DNA of 64,000 nucleotides. Origin: Zonotrichia leucophrys gambelii. Its lineage: Eukaryota > Chordata > Aves > Passeriformes > Passerellidae. A model generated the notes under the pieces. That model worked only from the letters and a program-made list of their open reading frames with translations. It was not told the DNA's origin and ran no database searches. Positions 1 to 13,800 of this stretch are shown here, piece after piece. The stretch's first letter is position 1; every line of letters starts with the position of its first letter. The stretch is taken from NCBI RefSeq assembly GCF_028769735.1, contig NC_088177.1:18227599-18291598 (forward strand), read 5' to 3'. Position numbers and translations under genes: made by a program.

Positions 1-2029
1 CCCCAGCTGGCATCAGGGTGGCCTGGGGAGATAAGCCAAAGGGGAAGGAGGCTCACACTAACCTCACCAACCTACCCTCTGGTGAATATTAGAAAAGCCC
101 AACTGCTTTTTGAGTTTTCTGGACCTCATACTTAGCAAAATTTAAAAAAAAAATCAAAAAACCAAACCATATCCCTCCTCCAAGCTAATAAAAATATCCA
201 CCTGCTTGTCCAAACAATAAAAGACAAAGCTCCCCATGTAATGGCAACAGTCTCCTGAATGTATGATCCTCTGCTAACCCTCTGGCACTGCTGGCAATGG
301 CTGCAAGGTTTCAGTCTCTTCAGGAGCATGTTAGATGAATTAGTTTGGGAAATGGCACCCCATACTTTGATAGGTGCTACCAAAGCTCTGAGTGAGCTAT
401 GGTGCCATCCTGGGGATTCATGTGCCTCAAATAAATGAATTTTTTAAACCAAGCACTGCAAAACACTGGAGCAGGTTAAAAGCTGCTGTGTTAAAGCTGA
501 AAAAAGCATTAATGGTCCAGGGATAGCTCATGTTGTGCATGAATTTACCCCATCAGTTTTTAGCAGCTACTTCCCTAATAGACCTCAGATTTTGTCAGCT
601 ATCTCCCAACAACATGGGCAGAGATGTTTTTCTTGCCCAAAATAGTTAAGTCATCAAACAGCTCTGTACTTACAAGGCCAACCTTACCTAACCTTTCTGG
701 CTAGACCAACTCCTGTTACATTAACCTCTGACCTCAAGTCTCCGTAATAGCAATATTTCTGGGCACTGTGATTTCCCTCCCACTGTGTTGGCTCAGGGAT
801 ATATTTACTATCTTGGCTTCAGAATTTATTTTTCAACAGAAGTGGCAGGGACCACCCTATTCCACCCCCTCCTCATGCAGTACAAGTGAAGTAATTCTCA
901 AGATATTATTTTACCCGAACAAATGTGCTTCAGAGTCTCCTTAGCTTTGTACGAAGCCCTGACTTCCTACCAAAATCAAACAGGGACCTGGTCAGATTTG
1001 AGATGGATATAAACAAGAAATGGGAGCCCATAATTGGTGATGGAAATCAGATAAGCCCCTTTTAAATAAAACCATTGATAGAGCAATGGGAACTCAAATT
1101 ACCTTTGATTAAGTCTCTTAAGAAAATAAAGTGAGGGGGAGGGAAAGGAGGGGTTTGCCTTAGTAAAATTACCCCCGTGGAGAAAATCATGGGGACAGAA
1201 GTGGGAAGGAGATGGGTGTAGCTTGTCAAACTTCCAGGCTGGATGCAGCAGGAATGGAGCCAAGGAGAAATTCCTCACCCACCATAAGCCTTGTCAGTGC
1301 TTGTGACAGGGGCTCCCACTGAAAGAGCCATGATAAGCATTTCATCTCCAATGCCCTTGTTATTCAGGCTCTGTAGACAGAGACTGTGCAGAGGTTAAGC
1401 ACAGAAACTCAGCTGAAATCAGATGGGGACACACAATACCAGCTTTCTACAGGCTTTTCTAACTAGGGGGTTTATCTCATTGCTTCCACATTTAAGTAAA
1501 CCAAATTACTTCAAAACAGGACCATGAGGACTGAGGAACTTGCTTGATGACCTCAGGGTGAATCACCTATGGATTTGGTTGTAAGCCTGCCTGATACACC
1601 TCTAAACAGGAGGAAAAAAAAACATTTTGTCTGGAGATCTGCCTGACCTCTTCAGTTAATCTGATTTTCTCACCATTTAATTATAGTTAACTGTAGTGCT
1701 GAGGGACTTGTAGATACTTTGTCCAATTGGGAATGAAATTAAATTTTTGGATGTATATCAAGCAAGATAAAAATAATGACTTCCACAGTGAAACTGAAAT
1801 AAGGAAAAACAAGAAACTTCCTTTGTACAACGTATTTTTCAGTAGCCCTTTTTCCATTTCTGTGACGTGCTCCCTCTTCCTGCCTCTCCCCACCCTGAGA
1901 GGGCTTTTTATAGACTTTAAAAAGCTTCTCCTGATTCAAAAACTAACCTCAAGCTCAAAATATAAGTATATTCCAGAGGAGGACAAGGGCGGACAAGGCA
2001 GGTTTACTAGTGTCTCCCAAGAAGTGAGC
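1..2029. other. Non-coding single-copy sequence, no gene seen
   Basis: This is mixed-composition DNA with a purine-rich patch at about 1128-1156 (runs of G separated by A). The overlapping open frames around 1687-2032 on both strands have no recognisable domain and mutually shadow each other. I see no promoter, RNA gene or repeat that I can name. Confidence 0.6.
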
Positions 2030-2965
2030 TGATGCTGAGCCCTGGCCACAGCCCTGTCTGGGAGCTGCAGCCTGCTCAGGACCTCAGCCAGGAGAGTCAC
2101 CACTGCCTCCATCACACCAGCAGGAGGGCATGGGCTCACTCCTTACAAATCCATTCCCAGAAGCTGTTCCATTAGTATTCTGCTAATGCTGAGCCTGCAG
2201 CAGCCATGAGGCAGCCGCCCCACACTGCTCCACTCCCCCCTGGACTGGGAAGGGCATTGAAAAGGAGTTGGTGTTTTACCTGCTGCCACTCAGAACACAC
2301 CTGACAGCCCCCCCAGACTGAGCTGTGTATGTGAGGCCACGTGTTGTTACCTGAGGGTTCAGGGGTGCTGTGTGTGCTCCTCCTCACAGGGTGAAGGGAG
2401 AGCAGCACGCCCAAGGGAGCCAGCTCCTGCCCGGCACCACAGGGAAGCAGCACTCCTGGGAGAAGGGAAGGGCTGAGCATGAGCACAGGGCAGGAGCAGC
2501 GGCCCCTATGGGCAGTGCTAGGAGCTGTGCCGGGGAGGAAAAGGCAGAGAAATGCTGGGCTTGGGTTTATTTTCATTTAGGGACACCAGGCAGCACTGAG
2601 TCTTTCTTGAGCTAACCACCTTACAGTCATGTGCAGACAGCCAGGCTGTCCCTGGAGATTCCTGGGGCACCTGGCCACCCAAAGGAAAGCCACAGCAAGG
2701 CGCTGCTCATGGCTGCCCCCGAGCCCAGGCAGCCCAGCCAGGCAGCACAGCACACAGGCACAATTAAGGGCACACACGCTGCGTTAGATGTCAAAAGCTG
2801 GATTTCACACAGCACACCTGGCTCTGAACACCATCCAAAGCCACGTCCTCGATGCAACCGTGCTGAAGTCAAGGTCATCCCCCAGCCTGTCACCAAGGCC
2901 CCCCACCCCTAAGCACAGGCCAGCCTGCTCCTGCGCTCCAGCTTTGGATCAGGCAGCTCAGGACA
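2030..2965. other. GC-rich non-coding block
   Basis: This block is rich in CAGCC, CAGGC and CACAGC words, giving several stop-poor frames on both strands (for example 2172-2576 minus and 2631-2912 plus). None shows a domain, signal peptide or conserved motif. The translated sequences are Pro/Gly/Cys/Ala-rich, as expected from composition alone. CpG is depleted, so it is not a CpG island. Short GC-rich blocks of this sort are common in bird intergenic DNA. Confidence 0.55.
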
Positions 2966-3330
2966 GGCACAATTACCGCGCTACTGTAAGTGATACCTTC
3001 GGCTTAATTACAGACTAAAGCCCTATTTGCGGGTCAGCACTCTGTCAGGATAAATAAGCATTTTCACACAGTATTACATTTCTCTATTTCTTTTGGCTGA
3101 TAATATTGGATACTGCCCAAGTCTGTCCCTAATGACCACAATAATCGTTCTTATCTGGACTCTAATCAGTGTCATATGCAACCTTATCACGCACACCTCT
3201 TTGTAAACATGCAGTGTTTAAACAAGTGTAAGGTCATAAGGAACTCTAATATTTTAAGCAAGTTAGTGATACATAAACTACTAATTTTTTGAAGAATGCT
3301 TAAAGTTAAAACTTCTGATTCTGGAAAATC
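2966..3330. other. Candidate conserved non-coding element (enhancer-like)
   Basis: This AT-rich block directly follows a GC-rich one and contains a dense mixture of developmental transcription-factor words. They include TTAATTAC (homeodomain) near 3004, CTTATCT (GATA) near 3150, ATGCAA (POU half site) near 3177, TGTAAACA (forkhead) near 3203 and TGTTTAAAC near 3214. No open frame or repeat explains the composition. Calling it conserved is an inference from motif density and non-repetitive texture; no alignment was possible. Confidence 0.25.
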
Positions 3331-5300
3331 AGATATTTGGGAGCTATTGGATTGAAATACAGCTGCACACTAAACTGATCTTTATAGTGACGGATGGGTC
3401 CCTCTGTGCAGATAAAATCCAGATTTAAAATATTTCTTTTAATTGTTATTGTCTTTGTGCTCAAGGACTGATTGTGGGAAAAATGCCACTCTCTGACCGT
3501 AAAAATAAAAAGAAAATACAATAAAGCAGTAATTGGTCAATGATGATTGAACTAACGACTTTATAGTGCCAGTCAAACACATATAATAATTGCTCTTTGG
3601 ACTCTTTATGAAGGTACACTACTATTTCATAAGACTAATCCAGCATTATAAATTCTTCATTTTATATCAGTTCACCATTATCACATAAGCCTTATGACAA
3701 ATAGCATATATTATTAAACTTTCCTATTTAGACATGATAAAAATGAAGGGTTATCTCCAGCAAAATCAGATCAGATGCAATTTGTCACCAAGATGGGAAT
3801 TACTTGCCTTTGTTTAAAAATCTGCCTGACAAGGCTTTGGAAGTGTTGGGTGTTATGATCTGCCCTTCCTCCTGTGGCAGGAGGCAGAGAGATCACATCA
3901 AGTTCCAAGGACCTGCAGAGGTGAGCAGAGGAGGAAGGGAGAGAGCTCACCTGTGCCCCTGCCAGCCTCCTGCCAGCACAAAAGGAACTCATCCCTAGCC
4001 AGCTTCCCAATCTGTGGATGTGGGCCCGTCAGGGCTCAGCCACCTCAGCTGCTCTGAGTGTGATGTGTAAATCCTCCCCTTCGGCTGAGGGAGCCATGCC
4101 GTGGAACCTGGAAACCTGGAATTGCTCTCACATCAGCCAGCACTCCAGAGAGCCAAGGCGCTCCACCAGCCAGCAAGTGGGAGCACCTGGAGATAGCCAA
4201 GGGCATTGGGGTCCAAGTTTCCTTGATCCAGCTGTGACATGCTGCTGTTGCAGATTACTCAGCTCTCTGACTTCTTCCACTCCAAGGAGGAGCAGAGGGA
4301 GCTTCGTGAAACAAAGACCAGGGAGCATTTCCAGGTACCACGACCTGTTGGTGTCGTAGTTGTGCCAGACGGGGCCTGCCAAGATCAGGGCTTGCCTGTG
4401 CTGCCACTCAGGTGAGTCCCCACCCTTAGCCCTGCCAGCACAGGACATGGAGCAGAGAAAGGAGAGCACCAAATCTGCCACTGTGCACAGAGCCAGTGCA
4501 GCTGAGGAAAGGCAACAGGCTGCTGAGTTCCTTTGGTGGCAGGAGAAGAAAGGAGCCCCCCTTTTCCCTCAGCATTCCATTAAAGGCTTACAGACAGGCC
4601 ATGAATTCTTGGGGTTGTTAAATGCTCCCATAACACATATTTTACTTTTTCATTTTCTTTTTCTTAAATGTAGACTTGGAAGCGTATCAGGAGAAGGCTG
4701 CAATTTGCAACATTAGGATAAGCTCCTCTGACCATTCTCTGGAACTGTCAGGGAGCCCTTGCTCCCTGTCCCAGTTCTGCCCTGTGGGATGTGCTGAAGG
4801 AACTGGTGTCCCAGTACAGCAAAATCTCACTGTGTCTTTTCCCTGTATGGTCAATTTTGAGACTTCACAGTGTCTGTCAAGCACGCTAATAAAGTTCTCA
4901 GTGATTGTCTACTAAACACCACCACAAAGGAAGGCATTTGCTCCGCACAGCAGTATCCAGTCCTTGCTAGCAAGCAGGGGCCATCTCTACCCTCCAACTC
5001 AACAGCTCTTTTGGCCCCTGATGGCAGTGTCTGACAGAGTGACACAGGCTGTGATTCTGCCAAGAGCTCTGTGCAGTGCCACAGGCTAATGTTAGTGTGA
5101 CCCTTGGCAGTTTGGCATTACCGAGAAAACAATGCCAGCTCCCTAGCACAGACTCTGCTAAGGTGAGGAGCCACAGCACACTCAAACACCAGGAGGTGGG
5201 AGACAAGCAGGCCTTGAATGAGAGGTGTGCAGGAACACAGGCAGGGGTTCCATGCAAGAGAGCATACCCTTGTATGTCCCAAATTATGCTCAAAAACTAA
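3331..5300. other. Non-coding sequence with a weak exon-like segment
   Basis: The first 450 bases are AT-rich with nothing I can name. From about 3830 to 5300 the sequence is more GC-rich and has several open frames of 60 to 118 codons, none recognisable. The exon-like segment at 4254-4411 is listed separately. No repeat family is visible. Confidence 0.5.
4254..4411 (+). other. Exon-like segment: open frame between an acceptor-like and a perfect donor-like site
   Basis: A splice-acceptor-like TTGCAG ends at 4253, and a textbook donor, CAG followed by GTGAGT, spans 4409-4417. Between them are 158 bases with one frame open throughout (52 codons). It starts ITQLSDFFHSKEEQRELRET and ends at a TGA just inside the donor. 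The peptide has a charged Lys/Glu/Arg-rich first half and a Val-rich second half. I recognise no family. The polypyrimidine tract before the acceptor is poor, and a 52-codon open stretch is not rare in DNA of this composition. No partner exon is visible nearby. It may be an unannotated or lncRNA exon, but chance is more likely. Confidence 0.1.
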
Positions 5301-7589
5301 CAAGAATTATCAGATAGAGATAAAACAGGTGATAGACATATAATGTGCTTGTATGTCAGTGAAATCTCTATAGGACCGAATTACACTATACACTTTGCAT
5401 ATCCATTAAAAATATATAAGAGAAGAAATTAACAGAATTCTTTGGGTCATGAGCAAAGTACTGAAACAATATTAATCCATCACATGCTGTTAACCAGCAC
5501 TGGCAATGTTGGGCTTACAGCCCAGGTTACAATCCCATCTCCAGTGGAAGGGATGAAGATAGAAGCCAAAAAATCAAGGAAGAACCAGCAGTATAAGGAA
5601 GCTGAAATAGGAATTTTCATATCACAGCCACCACTGTGTGCTAGGCAGGAAGGATCCCCCACTGTAGGATACTGCATGGGGCTGTGCTGCCTCGTTTGCC
5701 ACAGCCTGGGAGTCAGGGAAGCCGAGGTTGTAGGAAAGGAAGATCACACAGGTCCTGAGTGCTCTGGAGGATGGGAGTCCACAACCTGCTTCTGCTTGGC
5801 ACATGGCACTGCTATTCTGTGCAGTTGTGCTGGCTTGGGGCAGGACAGCTGGCACACACACAGGCTGTACCCCACAGAGCCATGCCAGGGAGATGGAAGT
5901 GAGTCTTTGTAATTAAGCTTTTGTCCACTATATGTTACCTTAAAGAATGCACAAGATCACCTGAAAAATATCTCAGCTCTGAAATTACATATTTTGTCTT
6001 TCCTTTGTATCAGAGACTTGTCTATGTACATTATCCAAGTGAGATCTGAGTACATGTAAAACCACTAGAGTCAGCCCAGACTCTAGAAGACAAAGCCTTA
6101 CAGACTTGAAGCATACTTGAATGACAACATTAGAAGTTACAGCTTTGGCTCTTGGGTCACAGCACAAAGTTCCTCACACCTGACCTTGACCTACAGCTTC
6201 TCTCAGAGGAGAGAGATTTGTAAACCTTCAGCCTCTTCAAGACCAAAAATAACTGCCCACTAGGAATTTTGAAATACTAATTTCATCCCAAACTGCCATC
6301 AGATATTTCAACACAGTGGATGTGGGCAGCTGGGGCAGCACCCAGGAAGGCACTGCAGCCTTTAACCATGCTGTGCCCACCACACAGCCCAGCTCCGGGC
6401 AGAGGGATGGCTAGGGGCTGGCCACTGGCATTTTAAATGGAGAACACTTACTGTTACTGATCAAAATTTATATTTGCTCTGTGCAGACAGCAGTCTCAAG
6501 CATCAAAGCTTCTGTTTCAACACTGTGCCAAAAGCCATAAAGTTTAAGGCTCGACCAAGCATTGATTCAGCACTAAAGCAGAAGCCTGGACTCTAGAGAC
6601 TACTGAATAGCTGGATTAAATAAACACTTTAAAATACCTCTAGCACTGCTAATAAAAACTGTGACTAAAGAAATGCATAGATGGACCTTTGTTTGCTGAG
6701 TAGAGCTTTTATTTTCATATTTAATAACTATATTCACAATGGGATTTTTTTTTCTAAAATAACTATAAAAATAAAATATTCCCAGTGAGATCCAGGTGCT
6801 AAATACAGGTATTTTAAGACAGAGGTAAAATTATTTCTATTTCATGTTCGTTAACAGGGTTCAAGGGTCCTGTGAACATTTCCTGTCTTTTTTACAGAGA
6901 AGAAAGACAAAGACCAGAGTCAGTGAAAGAGCTGAGACAGGGACTTGAATGTGTTACAGCAGCATCTGTGGTAGCAAGCATGGCTTCAGTGTTTCAAACC
7001 CAGACATATTTCCCATGACAAACTCATCTGAGCTTCCTATCAGGCAGATATCAGTGTTGTTGCAGTGCCATACCTGCCCCAGAGCATGTGGGGCACACAG
7101 CCTCTGCCTGCTCCTTACCTAAGTACAGCCCAATCACCAATACTCCTCCACAAAGAGAAAGACCAGACACAGAGCTGGAAATGCCCTCAACTTCATCCAT
7201 GGTTTACCTGTACCCTCTGTTTCTCTTAAATCTGCTATCCTGGAGCATGTGATTCCCTGGAAATAAAAATTAGTTAATGGATAGCATTTAAAGCTCTACT
7301 GGGAGTAAAAGTGCAGCAGGGAAGGCAGTGTGTGTTCTTGCAGACTTACAGTGAGGTTTAAAAAATTTCTTTGAAATCTCATCATTGTATATGTGGGATT
7401 GTGCAGATGCTAGAGGACTGTGAAGACCCTTGCAAGGTTCCCAGTGCAAGGATCAGGGCAATACAGAGACAGCACCCAGGGCAGCTCCCCTGAGAGGGCA
7501 GCTTGGATGGGGAGCGGGCAGGCAGCTGTACGCTGCACTGCTTGGGATCATCTGGCTGAGTAGCACAGTCTAGTCCATCTGGAAGAAAT
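5301..7589. other. Non-coding single-copy sequence, no gene seen
   Basis: The 156-codon frame at 5442-5912 (plus) has no recognisable domain, codon bias or repeat, and looks like chance in a GC-richer patch. The stretch 6440-6900 is AT-rich and texture-wise resembles unique intronic or intergenic DNA, with a T9 run near 6746. Nothing else can be named. Confidence 0.55.
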
Positions 7590-7830
7590 AGCTAATTATA
7601 CCCCACCTCTATTTATGTCTAATTTTAACAGCAAATTTCCTAGGATATAAAACATGATCTGTTACCAGTCAGACTCAGTGCTAGCAAATGTCAATGAGCA
7701 CTGTGTTGCCCTAATGCTAAATGGTTTTGAACATCTCCATTCAGCGCTTTCGATTTAAAGAACAAATCAAATAATATCTTCTTGATCAGGCCATTTTACA
7801 AAGATAGGCATATTTTGAAATCTTTCTGGG
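7590..7830. other. Possible conserved non-coding element
   Basis: This is an AT-rich, non-repetitive block with homeodomain-type words (CTAATTAT near 7592, CTAATGC near 7714), TGTCAATGAG near 7690 and retained CpGs in CAGCGCTTTCGAT near 7743. Retained CpGs in AT-rich unique DNA sometimes mark constraint. That is the only support; no alignment was available. Confidence 0.18.
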
Positions 7831-10800
7831 GAAAGATTTCCCCCCAGATATCTGATTAAAACAAGTTATAGTCTGACTAGAGAGAAAACCAAGTTTGAGG
7901 CTACGCCACAGAGGAGCTCTCATAGCTCCAGCACAGAAAAGAAAGATAACAGTCAAACAGAGCTACCAAAAAAACCCTAACAAATTTTCTTTACCTTATA
8001 AACTAACTGACTGCACCTTTCTTCTCATAATATTTATTCATTGACAAAAACCACTTGGTGTTGCTCAGTTAATATTCCCTAGAGATTCCCTGTGTAGTCC
8101 TGCAAGTGCTAACTTAGGATGCATATAATTTTTGTTATCTGTGAGAGTGTAATGGGGCTGAGAGCTGACAGAATCTACCTACAATATTTCCACTCCACTA
8201 ATTTTTTGCCCCCTAATGTCTTCATTATGATAAACTGGTTTAACTTCTTTCATACTTTCTTTTATCATTGGATTGGACAATTTATAAGGCTTGAACAAGA
8301 GATCAGCAAAGAAATTTAATGGAAAGCATGCCAGAGGCGAATACAAGTAAGGCCACAAAAGATGGATTATAGTTAAAAAATGCTGGCTACTCCTGCCCCC
8401 ATTACTAAACAACTGGGTTACTTACAGCCCAAACATGCTGCAAGTTGGGGAGGTGCTGCACTGAATGCCCTGCAAAGATGAAATTACAGTAATTGAGTCT
8501 TGTGGTCAAGAAGTCCAAGGCTAATCCTCGCAGCTCCTTGTGGGATACAGAAGGACTCGCCACAGCCTACGCAAATGTCACCAAAAAATCCCCAACAAAA
8601 CGTCAAAGCACACCCAAACCCTTGGATATCACATCAGCACACAGCAAATTTCCAGAGAAAATGTGGGATCAAAAGACTAGTTAAGGTCACCAGATCAATG
8701 AACTATCTCTGTTCTTCCCTTCTCACTAGTACATGGAACTGTGGAAGGAGTAGAACTGTAGTAGGAGTTCTACAATACTCCATGCAGGATTCCCTTGGCT
8801 GAAGGCAAATATGCTCCAACATTTCTTGCAGCTCAAATCTTCTGGAGTACCTTTATATAACTCCCACAGTTTAAAAAATACTGAGGTAGAATAGTCTAGA
8901 GTCACAAAATCTATCTTCTGCTTCTAGGTGACCCACCTAGCTTCACACATACTATGAACACAGGTATTTGTGCAAGTTTCTCCTAGGTGCTGCCTACATT
9001 TAATGGCACACGTGGTGCCCTGAGGCCCCTTATCCTCTAAACATCAGGAGCCAGAGCTGGAGGCAGCTACTCCTAAGTAGAGCCCTTGGCAGTGAGGGCT
9101 GCTGGGTGGTTAAAGAAGGCACCTGGCTGCCTTGTATAAAAGGAATGAGAGGCCCTTTCCAGGATGAAATCCCTATACTAGGGAATCCCTGGTACCTAGG
9201 CAGACTTAAGGTAACAGAACAACATGGCTCTGGTCAAGCAAATGAGGAAACATATTTGAAAAGAAACAGGTTAGGGTCAACCCATAGGAAAAACCCCAAT
9301 TCCTACATTAAACCTTAGGGATAATTTGGGATAGAAATATCCCAAGGAGGACATTTACTCCTAGTCCAGCGTATCTCTGCTTTATCTCCCTCAGGTGGTG
9401 TGAAAGACTTCTCCTAATACAACTTTTAAATCCCACAAGTCAGTACAACCTGAGTTTCTCACTGCTGAAGACTAACAGTAAAAGCATTCATGTTCTCCAG
9501 ATGTATTTTCCTGTTTCTGCAAAGTTCTAAGATGCTTGTCACAGAGATGTTTCTGCTTGTCACTCACAACAGAAAATCCTGACCGAGAACAGCTTCCTTT
9601 GTGTCTACAAGAGCAGTACGACTGCATGGGGAAACACATGGATAAAGCTGTGCAAGAGAAGGGAACTACACAGAAAGTGAAGCTAATACTCCATGATAAC
9701 TGCTGCAGCTTGGACCACACAAGGCCAACAAACACATACAGGAGCCCCGAAAATAACAAAGATCAAAATTAGCTCACTGGGGCATGTGGTTGGCTATGCT
9801 GTCTGTTTAAATAAGCTTAAATTTTAAAATCCAGTTAAAGGAGACACCTTCTCCCATTGTTTAAAAGCATTTCATGAAAAAGAAATGTCATTTCTCAGGC
9901 CCTGGAATCTGGAACACAAGCATGCAGCACCTCAAAAAGAAAATCAGGGAGTTTGCTTCTCTGCCCAAGCCTTTCCAGCCCCATATCTGTGCTGAAGTCA
10001 TGTTTTATATAAGAAGACAGCAAACATCTGAAAATGTTTTCTGATAAACTTTTTCTCATTTGGCTGTTGTACAACTACCACATATTTTCATGGCTGAGCT
10101 GCTCTGTATCTCTCTAACTTGGGTTTTATTACTGTAAAAATATCTGGGTGTTATATTTAATCAGTGAATCATTTGAGAGCTCTGTTCTTCTGACTGGAAG
10201 ACTGGTATTATTAAACCAAATTTTCTTTTGTCCTATAAAACTGCCCTATAGGTCTAACACATTTGGGTATCTTTAAATTTGGTGAGACCATCTGCCTGCA
10301 CAAGGATCAGTTTCCATTGGCTTACTGAAACCCTCTAACACAACTTCCCAGAGCAGGGAGAAACAAGATTCTTTTTAAAATGGAAACGTCACAATACTTC
10401 TGACTTGCAAAAAAAGCCCAACAAAAAAAAATTACCATCAAATATGTTTGTGCAGCGAGCTCATTCTTCCCTTTCTATAAAGCCACAAAAGATATAAAAT
10501 ATAGAACATCCAGGGACCACATGAAAAGAATGTCTGGATCTGTTAAAATATAAAGAAGGCCCTACCAGCCAAGGGCAAAAGTTTAGCAACAATAAAAGTG
10601 TCTTTAGGGTTTTGTTTTTTAAATGCATAGAGAGAGGAAGAGAGTTTGTGGTCATGTTTTCCAGCTTTATGTATATTTGTCTATCATTTTAATATAAACA
10701 GGGTGTATTTATAAAGCCTGAAGAAATGGGAAACAGATTCACTGGTTCCTAAATGCCAAGAAGTCTCTTCAAAGATGATAAGCAATTAAAGAGGAAAGTC

Positions 10801-13800
10801 AATCAAACTTTTATGACACTTCTGACCAAGGGTTTTATTTTTATTGCACAAAATCCAATGTGACAACAGATACATACAGTAGCTGCACCCACCCGTCCTT
10901 CTGTTGTGAGGCGCCTGCCAGCATTCCCAGTAAAATCCCACTTCTGAAAGGAAAACAATGCTTGAATTCACGGACCCTTTGACAGAAGAGTTCTCAGCAC
11001 TTCTGAATATACTAATACACACAGGAAAGCACATATAGAAATGGATACACATGTCAATTGCCATATGCATCCACAAATACTGTCTTAGAGCAATTTTCCA
11101 CACAGACCCTAAGGAAACAGGATCTGTTTTCTACAGCAAATACTCTAGGGAGTCCAGAAATCCTTCAGTAGCCCTGAAAAAATTAAGCAGAAATGGAATA
11201 AAGTAGGAAAACAGACAATGCAGCTGGTGCGTTATTTTGCACCAGCCCCAAATATTCAGCATTCATAGTGGTACAGACAATTTTATACTGACAAGGCAGA
11301 ACTTCAGTTGTCAGGTTTTGACAGGCCATTTTGGTAGTGAAGAAGGTTTGGCTTTTTCCTGGGAGAGGGGGAAGGGGGAGAGGAATGAAGGTGCTAATTA
11401 AAGACATAGTGCATATTATGTGCCCATGGAAAGCAACTCGGAAAGTCTCATTAATGGCTCTTATGATAAAGGATATCCAAAAATGGTGACTAAAATACAA
11501 TGCAATGGGCAGCACTGTGTATTTTACAGAAGAGGGATGCTGCATACTTCAATATGTATGGTTCCTATCTAAAATAGAGCAGTTATGGACATTTTGAATG
11601 CAATTCATGAAGGATGTCTTTGAAGTTGAGTTATAAGTCATTAAGTGATTGCAACCTATATATCAAGTAGCCTGAAAACAAGAAGCAGGACAGAGCAGAG
11701 GAAAATTAGTAAAAAACTTTTTGAGACAAAAACATCTTCTATTTTATTTACTTTTAAAAGAACCCCAACAAAATCTTGTGTAACTCAACTGGTACTGACC
11801 TGGAGATCAGGGACAGTCCCATTGTATCAGCTGTAGATGTGGCACAAATAGACCCTCCCTGTATTTGTCCTTTACTTTGAGCATAGTTCTTTAGCTGGAA
11901 ATCAGCTCAAGCACAGAAACCCAGCTACATACTGTAGCATGTAGGAAGTGGGGGGAAGTTAGGGAAAGGCTGTTTCAGGTGGACTGCCTCGTTCCATACA
12001 GAGAAGAATGTTTCTGTATGACAAGGAGTGATTGTTAAAATATTCATTTTTGCAGTGTTTCTCATTACTGACAGAAACTAGATCAGAGAAGATCAGAAAA
12101 CACTTGCTCAAGTGTTGTTACTCAAGTGAGGCTCCAGAGACCTGGCAGCTGGACCGTCCCACACCTTGCACTGGCTGATCACCCCTTGTCCTGCCTGCTC
12201 CCTCTGCACACAGGGACCACCACATTTTACTGCCTCTTGGCTTTGCAGGGAAAGCGAGATCTGAGTTTTCCAAACCTTTTGAAAAAAACCTTTTAAATGG
12301 GTCTGTTCTAAAGTACTCAAAATGGCTTGGTTCACTGTGCAGTTATTTTTTTCTCACCTCCTTCAGCTTGCTAGCTCTTGAAGAGTTACCTGCCAGAATG
12401 CAAAAATTCTTTGCTTTTTCCTTCCTCACTCGGGGTAAGCATTCTTGAGAGACTGAAGTATTTACATTTTGTTCAATTTTGGCATAGAAGTTCTGAGCTC
12501 CATTTATCCAACAGATGAAATTCATCCTGGTGTAAATCCAGAGTAAATCCCAAGCAACTTAGTAAATCACTGAAATTACTCCAAAATTATACAACATGTA
12601 GGATTTGACCTTGAAAGAGCAACAGGCTTTCCTTCCAGACAAGCTAAGCTCCAGTCCCTCCTCATCCCATCAGAGCAGCCACCTGTGCCCTACCCAAACA
12701 AACCCTGCAACCCACAGGCAGCAAAGCCACAGTTGGCTAGAGATAACCACAGCAAAAAGGCAACAAACAATTATAGCTGAGGAACACGGGGCAGGGGATA
12801 TCTTTTGTTGTGCTGGTTTTGTTGTCAGCTACAAGTGATTTGTTTGTGAGGTTTTTTTTTTCATGCAAGCTCACACATCCCACTGCCCTACAAGGGACAT
12901 TTTCATGTGTATTTGCGGACTGAAGAGCACTTGGGAACAGTCAAATTATCCAATAGCTCCTGTCCCATAGAACTGTTCAAGCCAGAGCATTTCTACTCCC
13001 TCCCTTGGTGCTTGGTTTGATTCAGGAAGGCAGACTATGTTAAATATAATGTGACGTGAAAAGTAGAGGAGGGTATCAGCAATGAACTGATAAAGCAGCC
13101 TGTCTTTCCTCTTAAACACCAGGAGACTGCTCAACATTAGTCAAGCAGAATTAATAATTCACATTGAGTAATCTGGAAAATTAGATCTCCTTCTGACTAT
13201 GCCTGCAAGCAGCTTACAATTTGGTTTTATTCATTATTCTTGGAAACATCTATGAATAATTTTTGGTCCACTTGAATTTCTGTGGCAAGCTAATTCAGCA
13301 AGGGGAATGAGCACAGCTTTGGCCAATACACTCCAGTTTTTTGTTCATTTTTTTGCATGTAGTGGTCAGCTGACTATACTGTCAATGCTGAACTATTTGT
13401 TTGGCTCCTCAGCAACTGCTCCCTTTTTTCCACTAAGAAGGTGAAACATGTAACATTTTCATATTTGGTCTTCAAGCTCTATTTAGCTGCAAGAGGAAGG
13501 TGGAAGGAAACAGAGGAAAACTGGTTTATTTTATGGCAGCCAAACCTGCTATCATGTGGCCTTTCCTGGTGTCCCCGCTCCCAGGAGGGGTCTGCACAGA
13601 GCAGAGCTGATCCCTGCTGCTCCCTGCTTCCCAGCTCTGCAGGCTGGAGCAGCCAGGACCAGCTGAAGGCAAGAACAGGAGGGAGCCTGCCAGCTCTTTC
13701 AGAGCACCAGGATCAGCATCTAAATGAATGGGTCACACATGAAACTTCATTCTCTGCCTGAAGCTCAGCCTAGAAACAATATTTCTGGCCTGAAGTGAGT

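Noticed and set aside
5442..5912. 156-codon plus-strand open frame
   Set aside because: No family motif, no promoter or polyadenylation context, and opposite-strand frames of similar length overlap it.
8747..8781. Hairpin with AGAACT/AGTTCT stem
   Set aside because: Six-base arms with bulges are expected many times by chance in this length.
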